From contig CM056994.1 in NCBI GenBank assembly GCA_029891345.1, positions 222,900,491 to 222,964,490 on the forward strand: a stretch of DNA of 64,000 bases, given 5' to 3'. Below the pieces are notes generated by a model, which had not been told where the DNA came from, did no database searches, and saw nothing but the letters and a program-made list of their open reading frames with translations. Each line of letters opens with the position of its first letter. Within the stretch, counting starts at the first letter, position 1. Source of the DNA: Dryococelus australis (lineage: Eukaryota > Arthropoda > Insecta > Phasmatodea > Phasmatidae). The translations under genes and the position numbers were made by a program. This document shows, piece by piece, positions 1-12,400 of the stretch.

Positions 1-104
1 AATCACTCATTTCATTTAAACGCTAAACTGAACTATACCAGTAGTAAGAATCGGCATTTTCCTGCTACTCGTACCTTATTTTACAATTAAAAACGTTATG
101 AACT

Positions 105-185
105 ACAACGCCGAATCCGGGATTCGAACCCGCAGACCCTCGCATGGTAAGATGGCTTCCAAAGCAGTGGCGTAGTGACGGGGAC
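105..185 (-). repeat. tRNA-like SINE head (antisense)
   Basis: Read on the minus strand, this stretch carries a good Pol III B-box (GGTTCGAATCC) after a short tRNA-like stem region. No complete tRNA cloverleaf can be drawn, so a SINE head or tRNA pseudogene is more likely than a working tRNA. The body beyond it is not recognised. Confidence 0.45.
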
Positions 186-445
186 GTGAAACTCAGGACG
201 GGAAATATAAACAGCTTTATCTAAAATTGTCATACTGAATGTTTCCTTATATTTTACTAATTTTTGTGGATAACTTTTTAATAAAACAGTTTTGTACTAA
301 GCAAGTGTGTGCTGTATAAAGTCGGACCCCTTATCAATAGGAAAATGTTTTCTCACAATGAGGGTTGGCATGCAGAATTGTTATCAAAAAATGTTCTACT
401 TGAGAATAATGACTGCATCATCTGCATCATCCCGTGTATATTTAA

Positions 446-966
446 CTAGCGACCCGTCCCGGCCTCTCTCGGGTTTGATTTACAAATATGGCTTCGTTTA
501 GTTTTACAGCAAGTGTATACACTAAATGCTTAAGGTAACTAACATAGGATTAATACTGTGTTGTTCACAAAGTCTTCGTAAGTGAACCCCAAAACGACAA
601 AAATGTGTTTCTGTGGGTCATACTTAAAAAATAAACATATGCTGTCGCGGCCTTTTTTGTAGACATTTTTTAAATCTACGAATGTGTAACACATCACTTT
701 GGTGTATCTCTTATGGTTTAGTCAGCGTAAGACATATTTAAAAAAAACCGAAAAGCTGCTTTTTCCGACTTGATTAGAAAACGACGACATTTATCTACTA
801 TCCTTACATTAAATATTAATGTGTTATATACTTAAACCGTTCTCAAGAAATTCTCTAAATTTTGGTGAAAACTGCATCAAAATCCATCTCGTAGTTTAGA
901 ATCCTTAGCCGAATACACAGACACACGCGGCCGGGCGACTGACTTTGTTTTATACTATGTATAGAT
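446..966 (+). repeat. RTE-like retroposon 3' region
   Basis: The left edge (ACTAGCGACCCGTCCCGG) and right part (ACTGCATCAAAATCC, then CAGACACACGCGGCCG, then a TATACTATGTATAGATT end) match the style of widespread arthropod non-LTR tails, usually assigned to RTE-type LINEs or SINEs that borrow their 3' end. No reverse transcriptase is present. The family name is from memory and not searched. Confidence 0.45.
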
Positions 967-1183
967 TAAAGAAAATTTGGCTTTGTTAGCCAACGAGTTA
1001 CTGTTCCGCCATCATGATTTCGGTTTTCCGTGGTTTTTGAAATCACTGTAGGCGAATGCTGGGATGTTTCCTTAATACAAGGCCATGGCCCATTCCTTCC
1101 CCATTCCTACTTGTCTGAGCAACTCGCCACGTGTCTAACGACCTCGCTGTCGAAGGGGCAAGTCTTACCTATTCACATACATA

Positions 1184-1230
1184 TAGGATGTTCACGATAA
1201 AGTAAGGACTTTTGAAATCGACCTTTGAAA
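1184..1230 (-). repeat. Solo terminus of the TA-MITE family
   Basis: A single degenerate copy of the TIR of the MITE family described at 1269-2111, with no partner end. It sits about 40 bp before a full copy, so this spot has taken at least three family members. Confidence 0.55.
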
Positions 1231-1268
1231 AAAAAATTATTGCCCGTAAATATTGTATATTACATGCA

Positions 1269-2111
1269 TAGGCTGTTCACTGTAAAATGAGCACTTTTGA
1301 AAGCCCTGCAAAAGATCTACTTGTATGCACGTAATGTATTCTTACACCTTAAGTAAAATTAACATTGTCATGGGCCTCATCACTTTATTCGTGCGTCGGT
1401 CAAGTGAAATTGTGAAATTATTAGAAAAGTAAATAATTTACAATAATGCTAATTTTTACACTTTATGCTTTAAAAACCTGAAAGAAAACAGAAACTTTTT
1501 AAGTTATCACAAACAGTTACCTATAGACTGTTCACGGTAGAATGAGCACTTTTGAAAGAACTGCTTAAGATCTGCTTGTATGCACGTTGTGTACTTTTCC
1601 GCCTTATGTAAAATTATCATTGCCACGTGCTTCGTCACTTTATTCATCCGTTGGTAAAGTGAGACTATAATTATTGGTAAAGAAAATATTTTACGAATCT
1701 GGTCATTTTTACACTTCAATGCGGTAACAAAAAAACAGAAAGCGAAAGGAATAATTAAATTTATCACAAATGGTTACCTACCAGTTTTTATTCAACTTTA
1801 AGCTATGGAATTACTTTCTATCCATCGTTACCAACTTCACTGGGCGAATGTCTCTCAGTGCGCCCGTTAAAATATATGCAGGTAGGAGCAGTGACTTTTT
1901 TCCAAGGTTGATTTCGAAATTGCTTACTTTATCGTGAACAGCCTATATCACTTTTTTTCGGCGTTAAGAAGTGGAAATACTTTTCCTCTATCGTTACCAA
2001 CTTTACTGCGCGTATGCCACTCAATGCGCCCGTTAAAGTGTATGCAGTCAGGGGCAGTTACTTTTTTCTAAGTTCGATTTCAAAAGTGCTCACTTTATAG
2101 TGAACAGCCTT
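1269..2111 (+). mobile_element. TA-MITE copy, interrupted by a second copy
   Basis: Non-autonomous DNA transposon of about 420 bp once the inner insertion is removed. Its inverted ends start TAGGCTGTTCACGRTAAA and match for about 35 bp. It is followed by TA at 2112-2113. The interior has no open frame. TA target duplication and short TIRs fit the Tc1/mariner superfamily. The sequence GTTACC at 1518 continues after the inner element at 1948, matching the uninterrupted order in other copies. Confidence 0.8.
1524..1945 (+). mobile_element. TA-MITE copy nested in the first
   Basis: A complete 422-bp family member in the same orientation as its host copy. It is flanked by TA on both sides (1522-1523 and 1946-1947), which gives a 2-bp target duplication. 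Being nested, it is younger than the outer copy. Confidence 0.85.
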
Positions 2112-2962
2112 TAAGAGTGCACTTTACCACACGGCCTCACAGTAAGTTGACAGCGAAGAAATACAAATAGCGAAGTTTACTGGTTTTTGAAAGCCAACAT
2201 AGAAAAAAATAGAAATGGCAATCTTAGATAAAAGATTTTGCCAACTTAACGACCAAGTATTTTGCAGTATTACCGTATAGATTTGGCATAATGTCTTGCG
2301 CCACGAAAAAACACAAAAATTGACGGCGTCAGAAATATCTCGACAGAATAACGTCACTGAGGTATAATATTTGCTCTCGTAGTTAGTAGAATCTATTCTG
2401 TATGGTTGCCCTTTCTTTGTTTTCTCTATCGGCTTCCATAAAATTTGTAAAATACGGTAAACCTCAATAGCATTAATTTATGTCCTGTGGCCTCTTAAAT
2501 CGTCGACTTCGCCTCTCTTGCAGAACTTCTTCGTTGTAGTGTCATTATTTCGGATTCATAGTAATTGCTGACAGTGTACTACTATAGGGAATCTACATTT
2601 TACGAATTGTTAAACATTTTTGTGCTTAACTTTTATTGTGTGCTATCTGCTAGTTGTAAAAATTCAGGAACGTATTTATATTTTATCAATAAGTCTTTGC
2701 CTTTTTGCAAGCAAGAAATAACGTGTAGTGAAATTTTTAATTTTCTATAGTCAAACATTTCCAACAGTACCTCTGAAACTGAAATTATGACACGAAAAAT
2801 GAAACATTTCTGCATAATGTGTGTAGCCGAGCCTTAATGTTTCTTGTTTTATTCATATTATAGTAACATTTTGCACATAAGTAACAAATCTATATGACTA
2901 ACAATTCCACATTTTCACTTGGGCGGCGTTTGAATAAAGTGACTAGGTCCACGTCAGTGTTA

Positions 2963-3623
2963 GGACCTGTATACAATTGCGCTATCCCAACCTGTGTCTT
3001 AGGACAAGGATGTGCTGATTAGTGCACGTGACCTTATGACGTCATGGGGCTGTCCCAAGCTGCTGTGTCCCAAGTCAAAGCATTCGGAAAACTGAACTTC
3101 TGTCCCAAGTTGTGTCCTACGCCGATAGACGAAGAAGGAAACTTCAAATAATTTTGCGCGCATTCTTGGAATGTTTACGTTATTAATGTGAACATTGGAT
3201 GTGCAAGGTGGGCTTTCTCAAAACAAATGTGATGAAACGGTAATAAGTAATTAGGGATGTCTTCTTTCGGTCTGAGCAATTTGATTTGAAGGCTAAAATT
3301 TTTTAAAATGTAAGTTTAAAAAAAAAAATTGGATGTCAGTTTGATAACTTATTTAAAATATAACCGTTAAAGCGCTAATTATAAATAAATATTTAAATCA
3401 CCCATTTCGTAAACTTTAAATAATTAGTAATACAGCAAATAAGACATCAGTACGTAACAACAAATAATATGCCGAATTTAGTGCGATCCAGTGTCAGATT
3501 GTGAAAGCTCACTTCGTGCAGCGCATTTGTAGACCATATTCGGACTGCGTCAATGTGACGTCACTTAACGTCGAGTTTCGGATACGTCCACGTCCACAGG
3601 AACGGGCGGATGTAGACAGGCCC
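2963..3623. mobile_element. PIF/Harbinger-like short element, 661 bp
   Basis: Ends are imperfect inverted repeats: GGACCTGTATACA on the left and, read inward on the other strand, GGGCCTGTCTACA on the right. TTA occurs at 2960-2962 and 3624-3626 as a 3-bp target duplication. TIR style and TWA-type target fit PIF/Harbinger. The interior has no transposase; near the left end it repeats GTCCCAA several times. Confidence 0.7.
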
Positions 3624-3659
3624 TTAATATGACATACGGCGGAAGGATACAATGTAATC

Positions 3660-3940
3660 AGGGAAGCAGTTCCTCTGCAGGGCTGTCAGCTCACCGTGTA
3701 CAAGTCCTTAGCCACCCACGTACCCGGCCGCGAGCCGTGTTCAGCCTGCCCCTCGCGCGATGCGAGTGCGAGGCGGTCTAATGTCGGTAATGGACGCTGC
3801 GCGACCAGTGCGTTCCACGTGTAATAATCGGATGGGCTCAGACTGCGGCTGCTCGCAGCACGGGACATTGATCCTTAACGGCCTCGTCCATTTGCGCCGC
3901 CGCGCTGGTGCCGCTTATCCAGATTATATATGGCACTTTG
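3660..3940. other. GC-rich island, no assigned gene
   Basis: CpG-rich block in an AT-rich setting, with short overlapping open frames on both strands and no recognisable protein. A TATATAAT motif near 3925 could serve as a minus-strand TATA element facing the island. It may be a promoter or first exon; nothing proves transcription. Confidence 0.2.
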
Positions 3941-4041
3941 GTTGATGTCGCCGATCTCCATCATCAGACGTGGCAACTTTTCGCGAAAATGTATTTTTGC
4001 TTTTTTGGAAACCCGGGAACTGTTATCGTACTGTCACGAAT

Positions 4042-4417
4042 ATAGACTAAAGGTGCGGTAGACCGATCTCGCTGGCTACGCACAACCAGTCTCCATGTCC
4101 CAACATTGAACTGCTTTTCTGCCAATACGACTTGCAAAAACGGCTTGGATTGGATTTGAGCTTAGAACACTGTTTAGTAAACAAGTGCTTTGTAACGTTT
4201 GTATACTTGCTCTAGCCAATTCGTAACGCAGTTTAAGATTCAACTGGTAAAAGTATTTTCTTAATATAATAGTGGTTATCACTTAGAAATTAAGATATAA
4301 ACCCACACGTTCATCACTGCTGACCATATGACTTTGACATTTATGTTCTTTTGGGGTAGGTCAATGTTGGAACATGCGCAGAAGACGAATAAGGGGTCTG
4401 CCTCATCTTTAGTCTAT
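4042..4417. mobile_element. Short TIR element, 376 bp
   Basis: The left end ATAGACTAAAGGTGCGGTAG is mirrored by the right end (minus strand ATAGACTAAAGATGAGGCAG). A second inverted match just inside (CCCAACATTGA / TCAATGTTGG) extends the TIR to about 75 bp. The interior is non-coding. The target duplication is not clear (TA against TG), and the superfamily is open. Confidence 0.65.
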
Positions 4418-4654
4418 GGGTTACGAAGTATCATTACTGTTACTCCGTACAAGAGATGGGTACGGATGTAGCTGAATGACAACAGATTATATCGTACAAC
4501 ACTACTGTGAATTAAGGAGTTTATTTAGACATGACGATCGTACAATAACATAGAACGGTAATTTTAATCACTCGGGGGAAATTGTGTGAAGTGATATATT
4601 TTAAATTACATTGTTATTATTGATTACTCACGCCTTTATTGTGATAGTCTTATT

Positions 4655-4970
4655 GGAATGTTCTCACCTTAATCATGGAGGCTCTTTTGGTAGACGGCTA
4701 TCGGCGATTGGACACACACATTCTGCGATCTTCCCTTGATGAAGGCATGATGAAGGCGGCCTTGTGCTGGCTGGCCTATATAGGCGCGCTGTTTGGTAAG
4801 TTGTCTCCGATTGTTGGCCGGTGGAGGCGATTTCTGCTGCTGTGCTTTTCGTAATAAGTTGTTGCTATTCCTAGCGTCCTAGTTTAATGTCTCAAGATGT
4901 GATCAGGCAGGGATGTCTACGTAAGGCCTAATCACATCGTAATAGTACGTACATGAATGTGGACCTTTTC
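4655..4970 (+). repeat. Dispersed repeat, family of 26165-26350
   Basis: Shares blocks with the minus strand of 26165-26350, in the same order: CACCTTAATCATGG, then a TGTTGC-ATTCC block, then GTGTGATCA-GCAGGGAT, then GGCCTAATCACAT. This copy has about 100 bp of extra sequence in the middle. No coding function is seen. Confidence 0.55.
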
Positions 4971-5425
4971 TTCTATTCTATACTGGCGGTGAATATTATT
5001 TACTTGCGTAACATGACATTTTCTTGCTACCAATAATTTTTACCCATAACGCATTCTATCCTGCACAGAAGGGAAGACATTGAAACGTCCTCGTGTATTA
5101 TTTATCCGTGTTTTGAGTTCTGCCGTGCAAATATGTAGTACGTGTATGAAAATGACACTATCTGTAGCACTGAATTCATTTTGTATAGTCTTTTTACTCT
5201 CTGTGGAATGCCTTGCGATATTTAGCTCCCACCATAATTTTAGTTTATTTGCCCTTTAAAAAATTCTTCTACTTCAAACGTATATAAAAAAAAAACCTCC
5301 ATATTTATCCGACGTGTGTACTTCAGAACTATCAGGACCAAGAGTTTCTGTGAACAAATGAGCAACATTTTCACATAAAAATATAATGGAAAATGTTGCT
5401 TTTTTTAATTTAACGTGCGTGGTTT

Positions 5426-6056
5426 ATGGTGAGTTTTTTGTGCAAGAGTGGTATAAGTGTAAATTTTGTCTCGTAGACAGTGTTGGTAGATACGCGACTT
5501 TGAAAGCTAGTATTGTTCCGAATGCAATTAAGCGTCAGAGAATTCCAGAGTGTTTAAACGATTTCTACGTATGAATAAATAACACAAGAGAGAAGTAAAA
5601 CTACCTGGTCTCATAAAGAAACAAGTGCAATTACGTGACTCTCCAGGGGCGTTAAAATGAATTAAACGTAAAGAGATGAATTATTAGTCTACCCCGAGCT
5701 GTACGTTAGAAATATAATTTTCACGAAAGAAGTATAACGAACGAACACAACTACGGGAATAACAAGTGGTAAATGATCAAAATTACGTGAGTGTGCAGTA
5801 TGGAATTAACGAATCAAAAATGTCCCTATAAATTAAACTAAAGTCTTCCTAAACACAAGATATATGAAAACACGTACACTACTTGATGTCTCCCGCACAT
5901 ACCTTACACGTCCGTCTGCCTGTGAGATTGTTGAGGAACTTTAGAAACGCAATCCACACGTTAAAAGTAATTACATTATTAACACGCGTAATGAAATCGC
6001 ACCTCTCCCAAAACACATTCGTCCGCCTCGGAGGATGGTGAAGGAATTGCGTGAGT
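5426..6056 (+). repeat. Left arm of a 630-bp inverted repeat
   Basis: The reverse complement recurs at 15866-16496, with most positions matching by eye (roughly 85 percent). The outer edge is sharp at TATGGTGAGTTTT and the inner edge at GGTGAAGGAATTG. Flanking TA occurs at both outer edges. It contains no long reading frame. It could be the terminal repeat of an 11-kb element or one of two separate insertions of a dispersed repeat. Confidence 0.8.
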
Positions 6057-6226
6057 GTATGATGTACGCCTCCTTATATACGTGGAGCTGGCAGGCGAGT
6101 TGAAATTATGGTAAGAAACTCTGAATATAATTTACACACTACTCATATGCATCCTGAATTATATCAGGAAAAAAATGTATTCCTACCAAGCACTGCGTGC
6201 AATTTAATTAGCAAGATGCACAGATA

Positions 6227-6480
6227 ATGATTCAGCACTTCCAGTTAACAATGACAAATAAAGATTTCGAAACTCTCATTTTGAGTTTTAAACTAACACA
6301 ATACCGTAATAGAAGAAATACACGTAATGAAATCGTACAAGGAGCTCTCCTAAAACCATCTGTCCACCTCGGAGGTCAGTTAATGAAAGATGTGCGTCTG
6401 CTTATAAGCTTTTATATATACATGTAGCGTGGCTGAGTTGAAATTTGCAACTGATAGAAACTATTTCTCTACCAAGCTAC
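6227..6480 (+). repeat. Partial tandem copy of the inverted-repeat arm
   Basis: Repeats the inner end of the left arm: ACACGTAATGAAATCG, CTCTCCTAAAACC, GTCCACCTCGGAGG, then GAGTTGAAATT, in the same order and strand as 5990-6110. The inner edge of the left arm is therefore locally duplicated; the right arm shows no such copy. Confidence 0.55.
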
Positions 6481-6779
6481 TATTAACGACTTGATTACAC
6501 TATTCGTCCTACAACTACGTGAATATATAAAAATTACACTACTTGATAAAATTAAAGTATTTAACAATAATGGACGTACTACCAACATTTTTTTCCCCAT
6601 CAAGTCTGTGAAATTCACGGCACTAGTACCGAAACGACAGTTGAAAATCATAGCTAGTTACGCCTACCGAACACAGAAACAAAGTTTACATGATAAACGC
6701 ACTATCACACGAAAATTTATATTTTTTTCCCGACAAATTAAACATTTTTATATTAAAACGAGAAATGCGGCTAACACTA

Positions 6780-7190
6780 TCCGAAACCCGCTGACCGCTG
6801 CGCCCTGTAATGTTCACAGTCCCGTCAAGAAGCCTGCTGGCCACCTACCCCTTGGTCGTGCCACGGAACCCCTGTAGTCACCCTGAGAAGTCGAGAGAGT
6901 CGGTGGCGCGTCCATACAGGGCGGCAGACTGTGACATCTCTTCATGTCGCTCCTCACTGCATTCTTCCCCCACCCCTTGTACAGAAGACGACTTTGTGCG
7001 AAAAGAGAGTTATTTTCAAGGTCACGGAACACCACCACTGAGCGCGTCTTCTGTGATCTGTCCCCCTCCCCCTCTCACCCTCCAAACATAGAGTTCGTTT
7101 TTCGGAGGGCTGCCCTGCCCACGGAGGGCACTACACCCTCATTGTCGATCCAAGGTCACACACCCTCCTGAAGCGAAGTGTGGTCTCTTC
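6780..7190. other. GC-rich block, no assigned gene
   Basis: About 400 bp of higher GC and CT-rich sequence with short overlapping frames on both strands, none recognisable. It lies inside the inverted-repeat frame, about 1.2 kb upstream of the plus-strand finger locus. The AT-rich interval 7190-8400 shows nothing further. Confidence 0.2.
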
Positions 7191-8404
7191 CGAATGCATT
7201 AACCTGTTTTATTTGCAGCGAAATAAAACTCACAAGTCCCGCCGACCAAAAATCCAAGAAAAGAATTCTAATCCAATTAATTATGCCGTTTTCCAGCGAA
7301 CTTATTAAGGTATTTCCAGGAAACTAAGTATATTTTCGTACAAGAGATATTTGTAACTCACTAAAAAAAAAACATTGAAAGAACACCGTTTTTCAAACAA
7401 GTATTATTCCATTTACCTTAGTTTCCACTATTACGATGGAAGACACGACATATGCATACATATTCAAACTTTCAATCTGTTTTTTTTTTTTTTTAATATA
7501 TGTGCATAACAGAGAAAAATATGTATTTTACATGAATATTTGTCCACGACTAAAAATTCACTTATAACCAAAGTTCAAATTCAAAAGTTTCCCAGCCGAG
7601 ATTTTAGATACACTCTCTGCCATAAAATGTGTATATACTCGAACTGATTTACAAATCGATTTCCGTAGTAAACAAATTTGGAAGTAATATTAAAGAAGTA
7701 GCACGTATCCATGTTGAAATGACTTCTATCGGAGATGTAATATATAAATTTCATCATATTTCAATACATATAAGCAAAATTTGTAAAATGGCGACCATAT
7801 TGTAGTTGTATAGCCCATATTTTAGGATAATACATTACGACTGTTAACCAAATATTTACAGTGTAAAAAGATATCCAAGACAAATATATTTATTCCATAC
7901 AACTAATGGAATAGACATAACAAATTATCAGACAAAAGTTATTGGGAAAAACGAATTTCGTATTATATACATAGGTTTAAAACAAAAGACCATTAAGACA
8001 ATCACCGCTCAAAATTGCTTACCCAACAGACTAGTCTCCGATTAACACAAGCGTTTAGTATACAAATTCTTTAAAAAATGGTCTACAAAATACTTCCAAA
8101 CCCATCTCTCCCTTCTACATTCCTGAAATTAAATTATTATTTATTCATTTTAATTGAATACCAAGTAAAGATGTATTCCATCTAACATACGTAGATATCT
8201 AATCACATGGTGAATTAGTATACATACAGATATTAGAACGGAAGACATTTTATCGTCATTAATGAAAATTGACACTGTTTAAAACAGTACATTCATATAG
8301 AAACAAGTTGGTTGTCATTCTGACATTGTGGGGCATCTATTCGGAAGTAAACTTTATCCTCACACAGAAGATTATTCATTTAACATACACTGATGAAAAT
8401 GGAG

Positions 8405-8934
8405 ACTACCGAATAAACTACACTGCAAATACTGAGGGAAATTTTCGCTTTCTTCTAAAATGTTCATAGACATGAAAGGAGCGAATGTTTGAAGAATTCA
8501 TCTCGTACGATTCTTAGCTGCAAATATTGTTTTCGCCAGTTCGCACGAATGGATAACTTGAGTCGTCATGTCCAGATCTGTAGAAAAAATAATCTTCCTC
8601 CTGAGAAAGTAAATGTACCGTCTACACTACATATATCACAGAAGGAGATGGAAATAACGTAATTACAAGAAATTACATAGAATCGCATTGTATGAAATAT
8701 ACACTAACACGTGAACGTAACGATTTTCGACATAAACTACCGCAACCAGCTGTAGAGACCACTATCGGTAACGATATAGCTCATTCAAAGCAAAGTAAAG
8801 TCGATATTTATGATGAAACATCAGGTGAGGATGGCAGTGAGGATGTCAGTGATACTGTTGAAGACATTCCTTCAACAAATGCTGTGAAGAAGGCAAAAGA
8901 CATCAACAATGCTCGTTTCATATTTCCCTAAGAC
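8405..8934 (+). pseudogene. Twin CCHC zinc-finger locus 1
   Basis: Intronless remnant of a zinc-finger protein. The clearest part is a finger at about 8520-8585, reading SCKYCFRQFARMDNLSRH and then VQIC: spacing C-x2-C-x12-H-x3-C, with the fourth ligand a Cys. A decayed first finger lies just upstream, joined by a linker containing HRHERSEC. Downstream, an open 79-codon frame from ATG 8692 encodes a basic-then-acidic tail (YDETSGEDGSEDVSDTVED). The finger-linker-finger spacing matches locus 2 (12.5-13.8 kb, minus) and locus 3 (37.6-38.4 kb, minus). The copy is broken in a few places. Nucleic-acid binding is likely from the fingers; the actual role is unknown, as is whether the family is a host gene family or cargo of a mobile element. 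Confidence 0.6.
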
Positions 8935-9235
8935 TCCAACGAGCTTGTAGACAGGCTTATATATTTATTTTAGTTTAAATAACACGGTGAATACTACAGA
9001 ATAAGAGAGGTGGTTTTGATTATAACAACACTTAAGGAACGAGGTTACATCGAATGAAGTAATATCTACAAACACCTGAGAAGTATGATAATAAATTTTA
9101 GTTAACCTTATTAATTAACCAAAACAAAGTAATTATTTCAAGTAAACATTGCGTGATAGGAATATGTTTTAATGTGAAATATTATGTCTTCCTCAAACCA
9201 ATTAAGTCGTTTTAAATTGGCTCCAATGTTAATTA

Positions 9236-9395
9236 TGTTTTTGAGGAATAAATTATATTATTTGAGGAATAAATTATATTATTTGAGGAATAAATTATGT
9301 TTTGTGGTATAAACAGTCTTATTTGAGGAATACACAGTCTTATTTGAGGATTAAACAATCTTATTTGAGGAATAAAGTATTTTGTGGAATGGTTT
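9236..9395 (+). repeat. Tandem repeat, about 22-bp unit
   Basis: About seven units of the type TTATTTGAGGAATAAATTAT with small changes, just downstream of finger locus 1. It resembles an expanded 3' untranslated region. Confidence 0.75.
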
Positions 9396-9419
9396 TATGG
9401 AATAATGTGTAAACAGTAT

Positions 9420-9900
9420 TAAAACCTTTTTGTATCTATGTTTCTGAAACATCCTATACCTGCTTGTACTATGATTTTTGTAACCTCATATACTGAAACT
9501 TGATAGTGTTCAATGCTTTTTGTTATCCTGCAGTTGTTTTGGAGTAAGGTGTATTTGTTAGTGTTGTACATAAATTTTTGGATCTACCTGTACTTTTGAA
9601 ATAATTGGGTAATTTGTGTGACATCCTATACTTGATTGATGCTATGTGTGTTACTGTTTTGAGATGGCCTGTAATTTTTTGTGTATGTTTTTGGAGCAAC
9701 ATGTACTTGCTTGTGTGTTTTGGAACATTCTAGATTTAGTTTTGTTAAAATGATTTGATAACTTGTTCGATGTTTTGTGTCATCCAATACTTGTTTATGG
9801 GTTTTTGAGCTAACTGTATTTGGTAGTGTTAAAATGTATATAAATTTGTGGAATAACTGTGCTTGTATACGTTTTTATAAATAAATTTATCATGTAAAAT
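9420..9900 (+). other. T/G-rich degenerate repeats downstream of locus 1
   Basis: Phrases such as GTTTTTGGA, CATCCTATACTTG and GTACTTG recur every few tens of bases, ending in ATAAATAAATTTATC, which includes an AATAAA-like signal. It may be the 3' end of the locus 1 transcript. From here to about 11900 the sequence is AT-rich and nothing is recognised, apart from an AT dinucleotide tract near 10970. Confidence 0.35.
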
Positions 9901-11989
9901 TAATTTTTTAATTTTATTTAACTTCACTTCTTAAAAAGTGAAATTGTTTTCGTAAGAAAATTATTTTCTCGACGGAGTGAGAGCGTGAGAGGAAAGTAAT
10001 TAAAATGTCATAACAGAGAGAGACTCTTAAATTTTCTATTAAAAGTATTTTGCATTAACACAAAATACTGTTGTACTAAAAAAAGCCAGAGGAAATAATC
10101 TGAAAGCAAGCACTCCAACCACTTTTCCATAACTAACAACATATCATACCATATCGGGTAAGAAACGCTTGATAATAGTTGGTGTTAAAGTCAGTGACCA
10201 TATAATTATAAAAGGAATAATAAATGAAAAAAAACATATTTAAAAAATATATATAAATTCGCTTCTGCATGTGAAAAAACTAGATATGCTCAATTTTATT
10301 GATGTGTAAACTTAAATGAATCATGTGGAATTTTTCCGATCAAACATTATTAGATAGTAAATTTATGCTCGCTTCGAAATCGTAAGACTTATAGCGTTTG
10401 CCAATGACTCCAGATGTGAAAAAACCATTATTTTTAGAGATCTACGACCTTAGCAATGTGACTTGCGAGTTTCTCCAGAGTCATATACCTTAAAGGTTAA
10501 ATTTCAAAGTTTTTTTTCCAATTGTACCAACTACAAAACCCCAGATATCAGAGGTTGCCGGCCTGACTCCGACAAACTCCAGCAGAATGCATTTTGATTT
10601 TTTATACCCTAAGGAAAGTGACTCTTTTCACAAAGCAAACTGTCAAAATCCATCCTGGAGGGAGGAGACTTCAGGTTAACGATTTTAACTCTCTAGGATT
10701 GCAAGGTCAAAATGTCTTCCTTTCTGTTTAGAAACTCTCGCACAAAATATTGTGTTTTCTACTTGATAAAAAATTAATATTCACTTTGCAAGCTCCATTA
10801 CACACAAAAATATTAATAAATTAAAAAAACACAGAAGACTTATATAAACTGAAAAAATATTTTTGAGAGAACTTTTACTTCCTCGGGTCCATTAACGGAA
10901 AATTTTCGTATATGGGTAGTGTAAATATGATTAACAATATACAAATTAAGAAAACAGGAACACACATATATATACATATATATATGTATATTAGATTTTA
11001 AAGTGTAGCATGTTTCTTCAACTTGACAGGGAATCAAGCTGAAAAATGTCTCTAAGCCAGAAACTCTAATTACCTGTTTCACTGTTGCATACCATTACCA
11101 CTGATAAAATTTCCAGTGCTACCAACCCAAGATTTTCGGCTATACTATTGTAAATGAAAATATAATAAAATATTGTTTAACTTTATTATTCTTTGTTTCA
11201 TTTTAAACAAATACTATCTCATATTGAAATTTTATTTCCCTACTATGTAATTAAGCCAATAAAAAATAAGTAACAGAGCTGAATTTTATTTTGAAAAAAA
11301 ATTTCAACTATTTTTTCTGAGTTTGTGTAAAGTATGACTGTGTTTTTTCATCACCAGAAAGTGCCTTCATGTTGAATCTTCAGATGCAACAGTTGTAATC
11401 TTTCTGCTGTGAGAATTTTTTCTTTTAAGTTGGCTGGACTCTCCCAGTTGTAGGACAGCGGGGAAATGTGTTGTGACACTAAGGGCTCTTTCTGCCTAGC
11501 CCTGAAAAGGTTTTTGTGTGTGTGACTTTCAGTTTTGTTAAATTCCCTATTTCTTGAACTTGACCAGCGACCCGGCAATGTTTTCTCGAGATTTCCGAGT
11601 CTGTTCCTTCCGTTTCAAAATTTATTCATTTAGACATGTTCCTTTCTCTACATCATATTTTGTAAGTTCTCCTCAGCTCTTCAGAGTGTGTTTTAATGGA
11701 AATGTTAGTTTTTCTCCCTCATCAAGTTAACATCAACAAACTTTAAAAAAAAAAATCGTGAAAGTGAGCAAACAGATAATCTGAAATTAAATTCAAGTAA
11801 ACAACTTACCATCACCTACTCGTCTCAAGAACATTTAATATGCAGTCATATAAAAGTACTTAGGACTCCAATCATTCTCAGAGTAGTGACACTGGGAAAA
11901 TTTTCGAACTAATATATGTCACAGTATTCAATTTAATCATATAAAACTTTTATTCAAAATTCTTATTTTTTAATTATCCTTAAGAGCTT

Positions 11990-12400
11990 AATATTTACAA
12001 TGACTTTACAACAAACATTTACACACACTAAAAGACATTTTAAATCACAATTTTTTTTTAGAAATACATACACTAAACATTTGTTTGACATACTTTAAAA
12101 CAAACACAAGAGAATGGAATATACAACATTCATATTCCAAACATAATTACCAAACAAATTTTTTCAAAGACATTTTAACAAAAATAAAACATTTTATGAT
12201 TTTAACTACCAAACATTCCTTCAAAGTTATTTACATCATAAACCTACTACTACTTCTGCTACTATTACTACTACACTACTGTTACACCATTCCGAAATTG
12301 TTTGACACAGATTACAAGATCATACATATATATATATTTACAAAAAAAATATTAATAAAATATTTACAAATATAATACAGCAATCTGAAGATCGTCATTT
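11990..12400 (-). other. A/C-rich tract downstream of locus 2
   Basis: On the minus strand (the sense strand of locus 2) this is T/G-rich, with recurring TGTTTGG and a TAGTAG run. It mirrors the composition of the tract after locus 1. No protein is recognised. Confidence 0.3.

Noticed and set aside
6491-6877. 128-codon plus frame
   Set aside because: Starts on TTG rather than ATG, has no domain and overlaps other frames in a compositionally biased region.
11351-11578. Fourth zinc-finger locus on the minus strand (LLHLKIQHEGTFW)
   Set aside because: Only a His pair is seen, with no paired cysteines in any frame nearby.
11560-11580. RTE-like tail start (CCAGCGACCCGG)
   Set aside because: Only a dozen bases match and no downstream tail follows.
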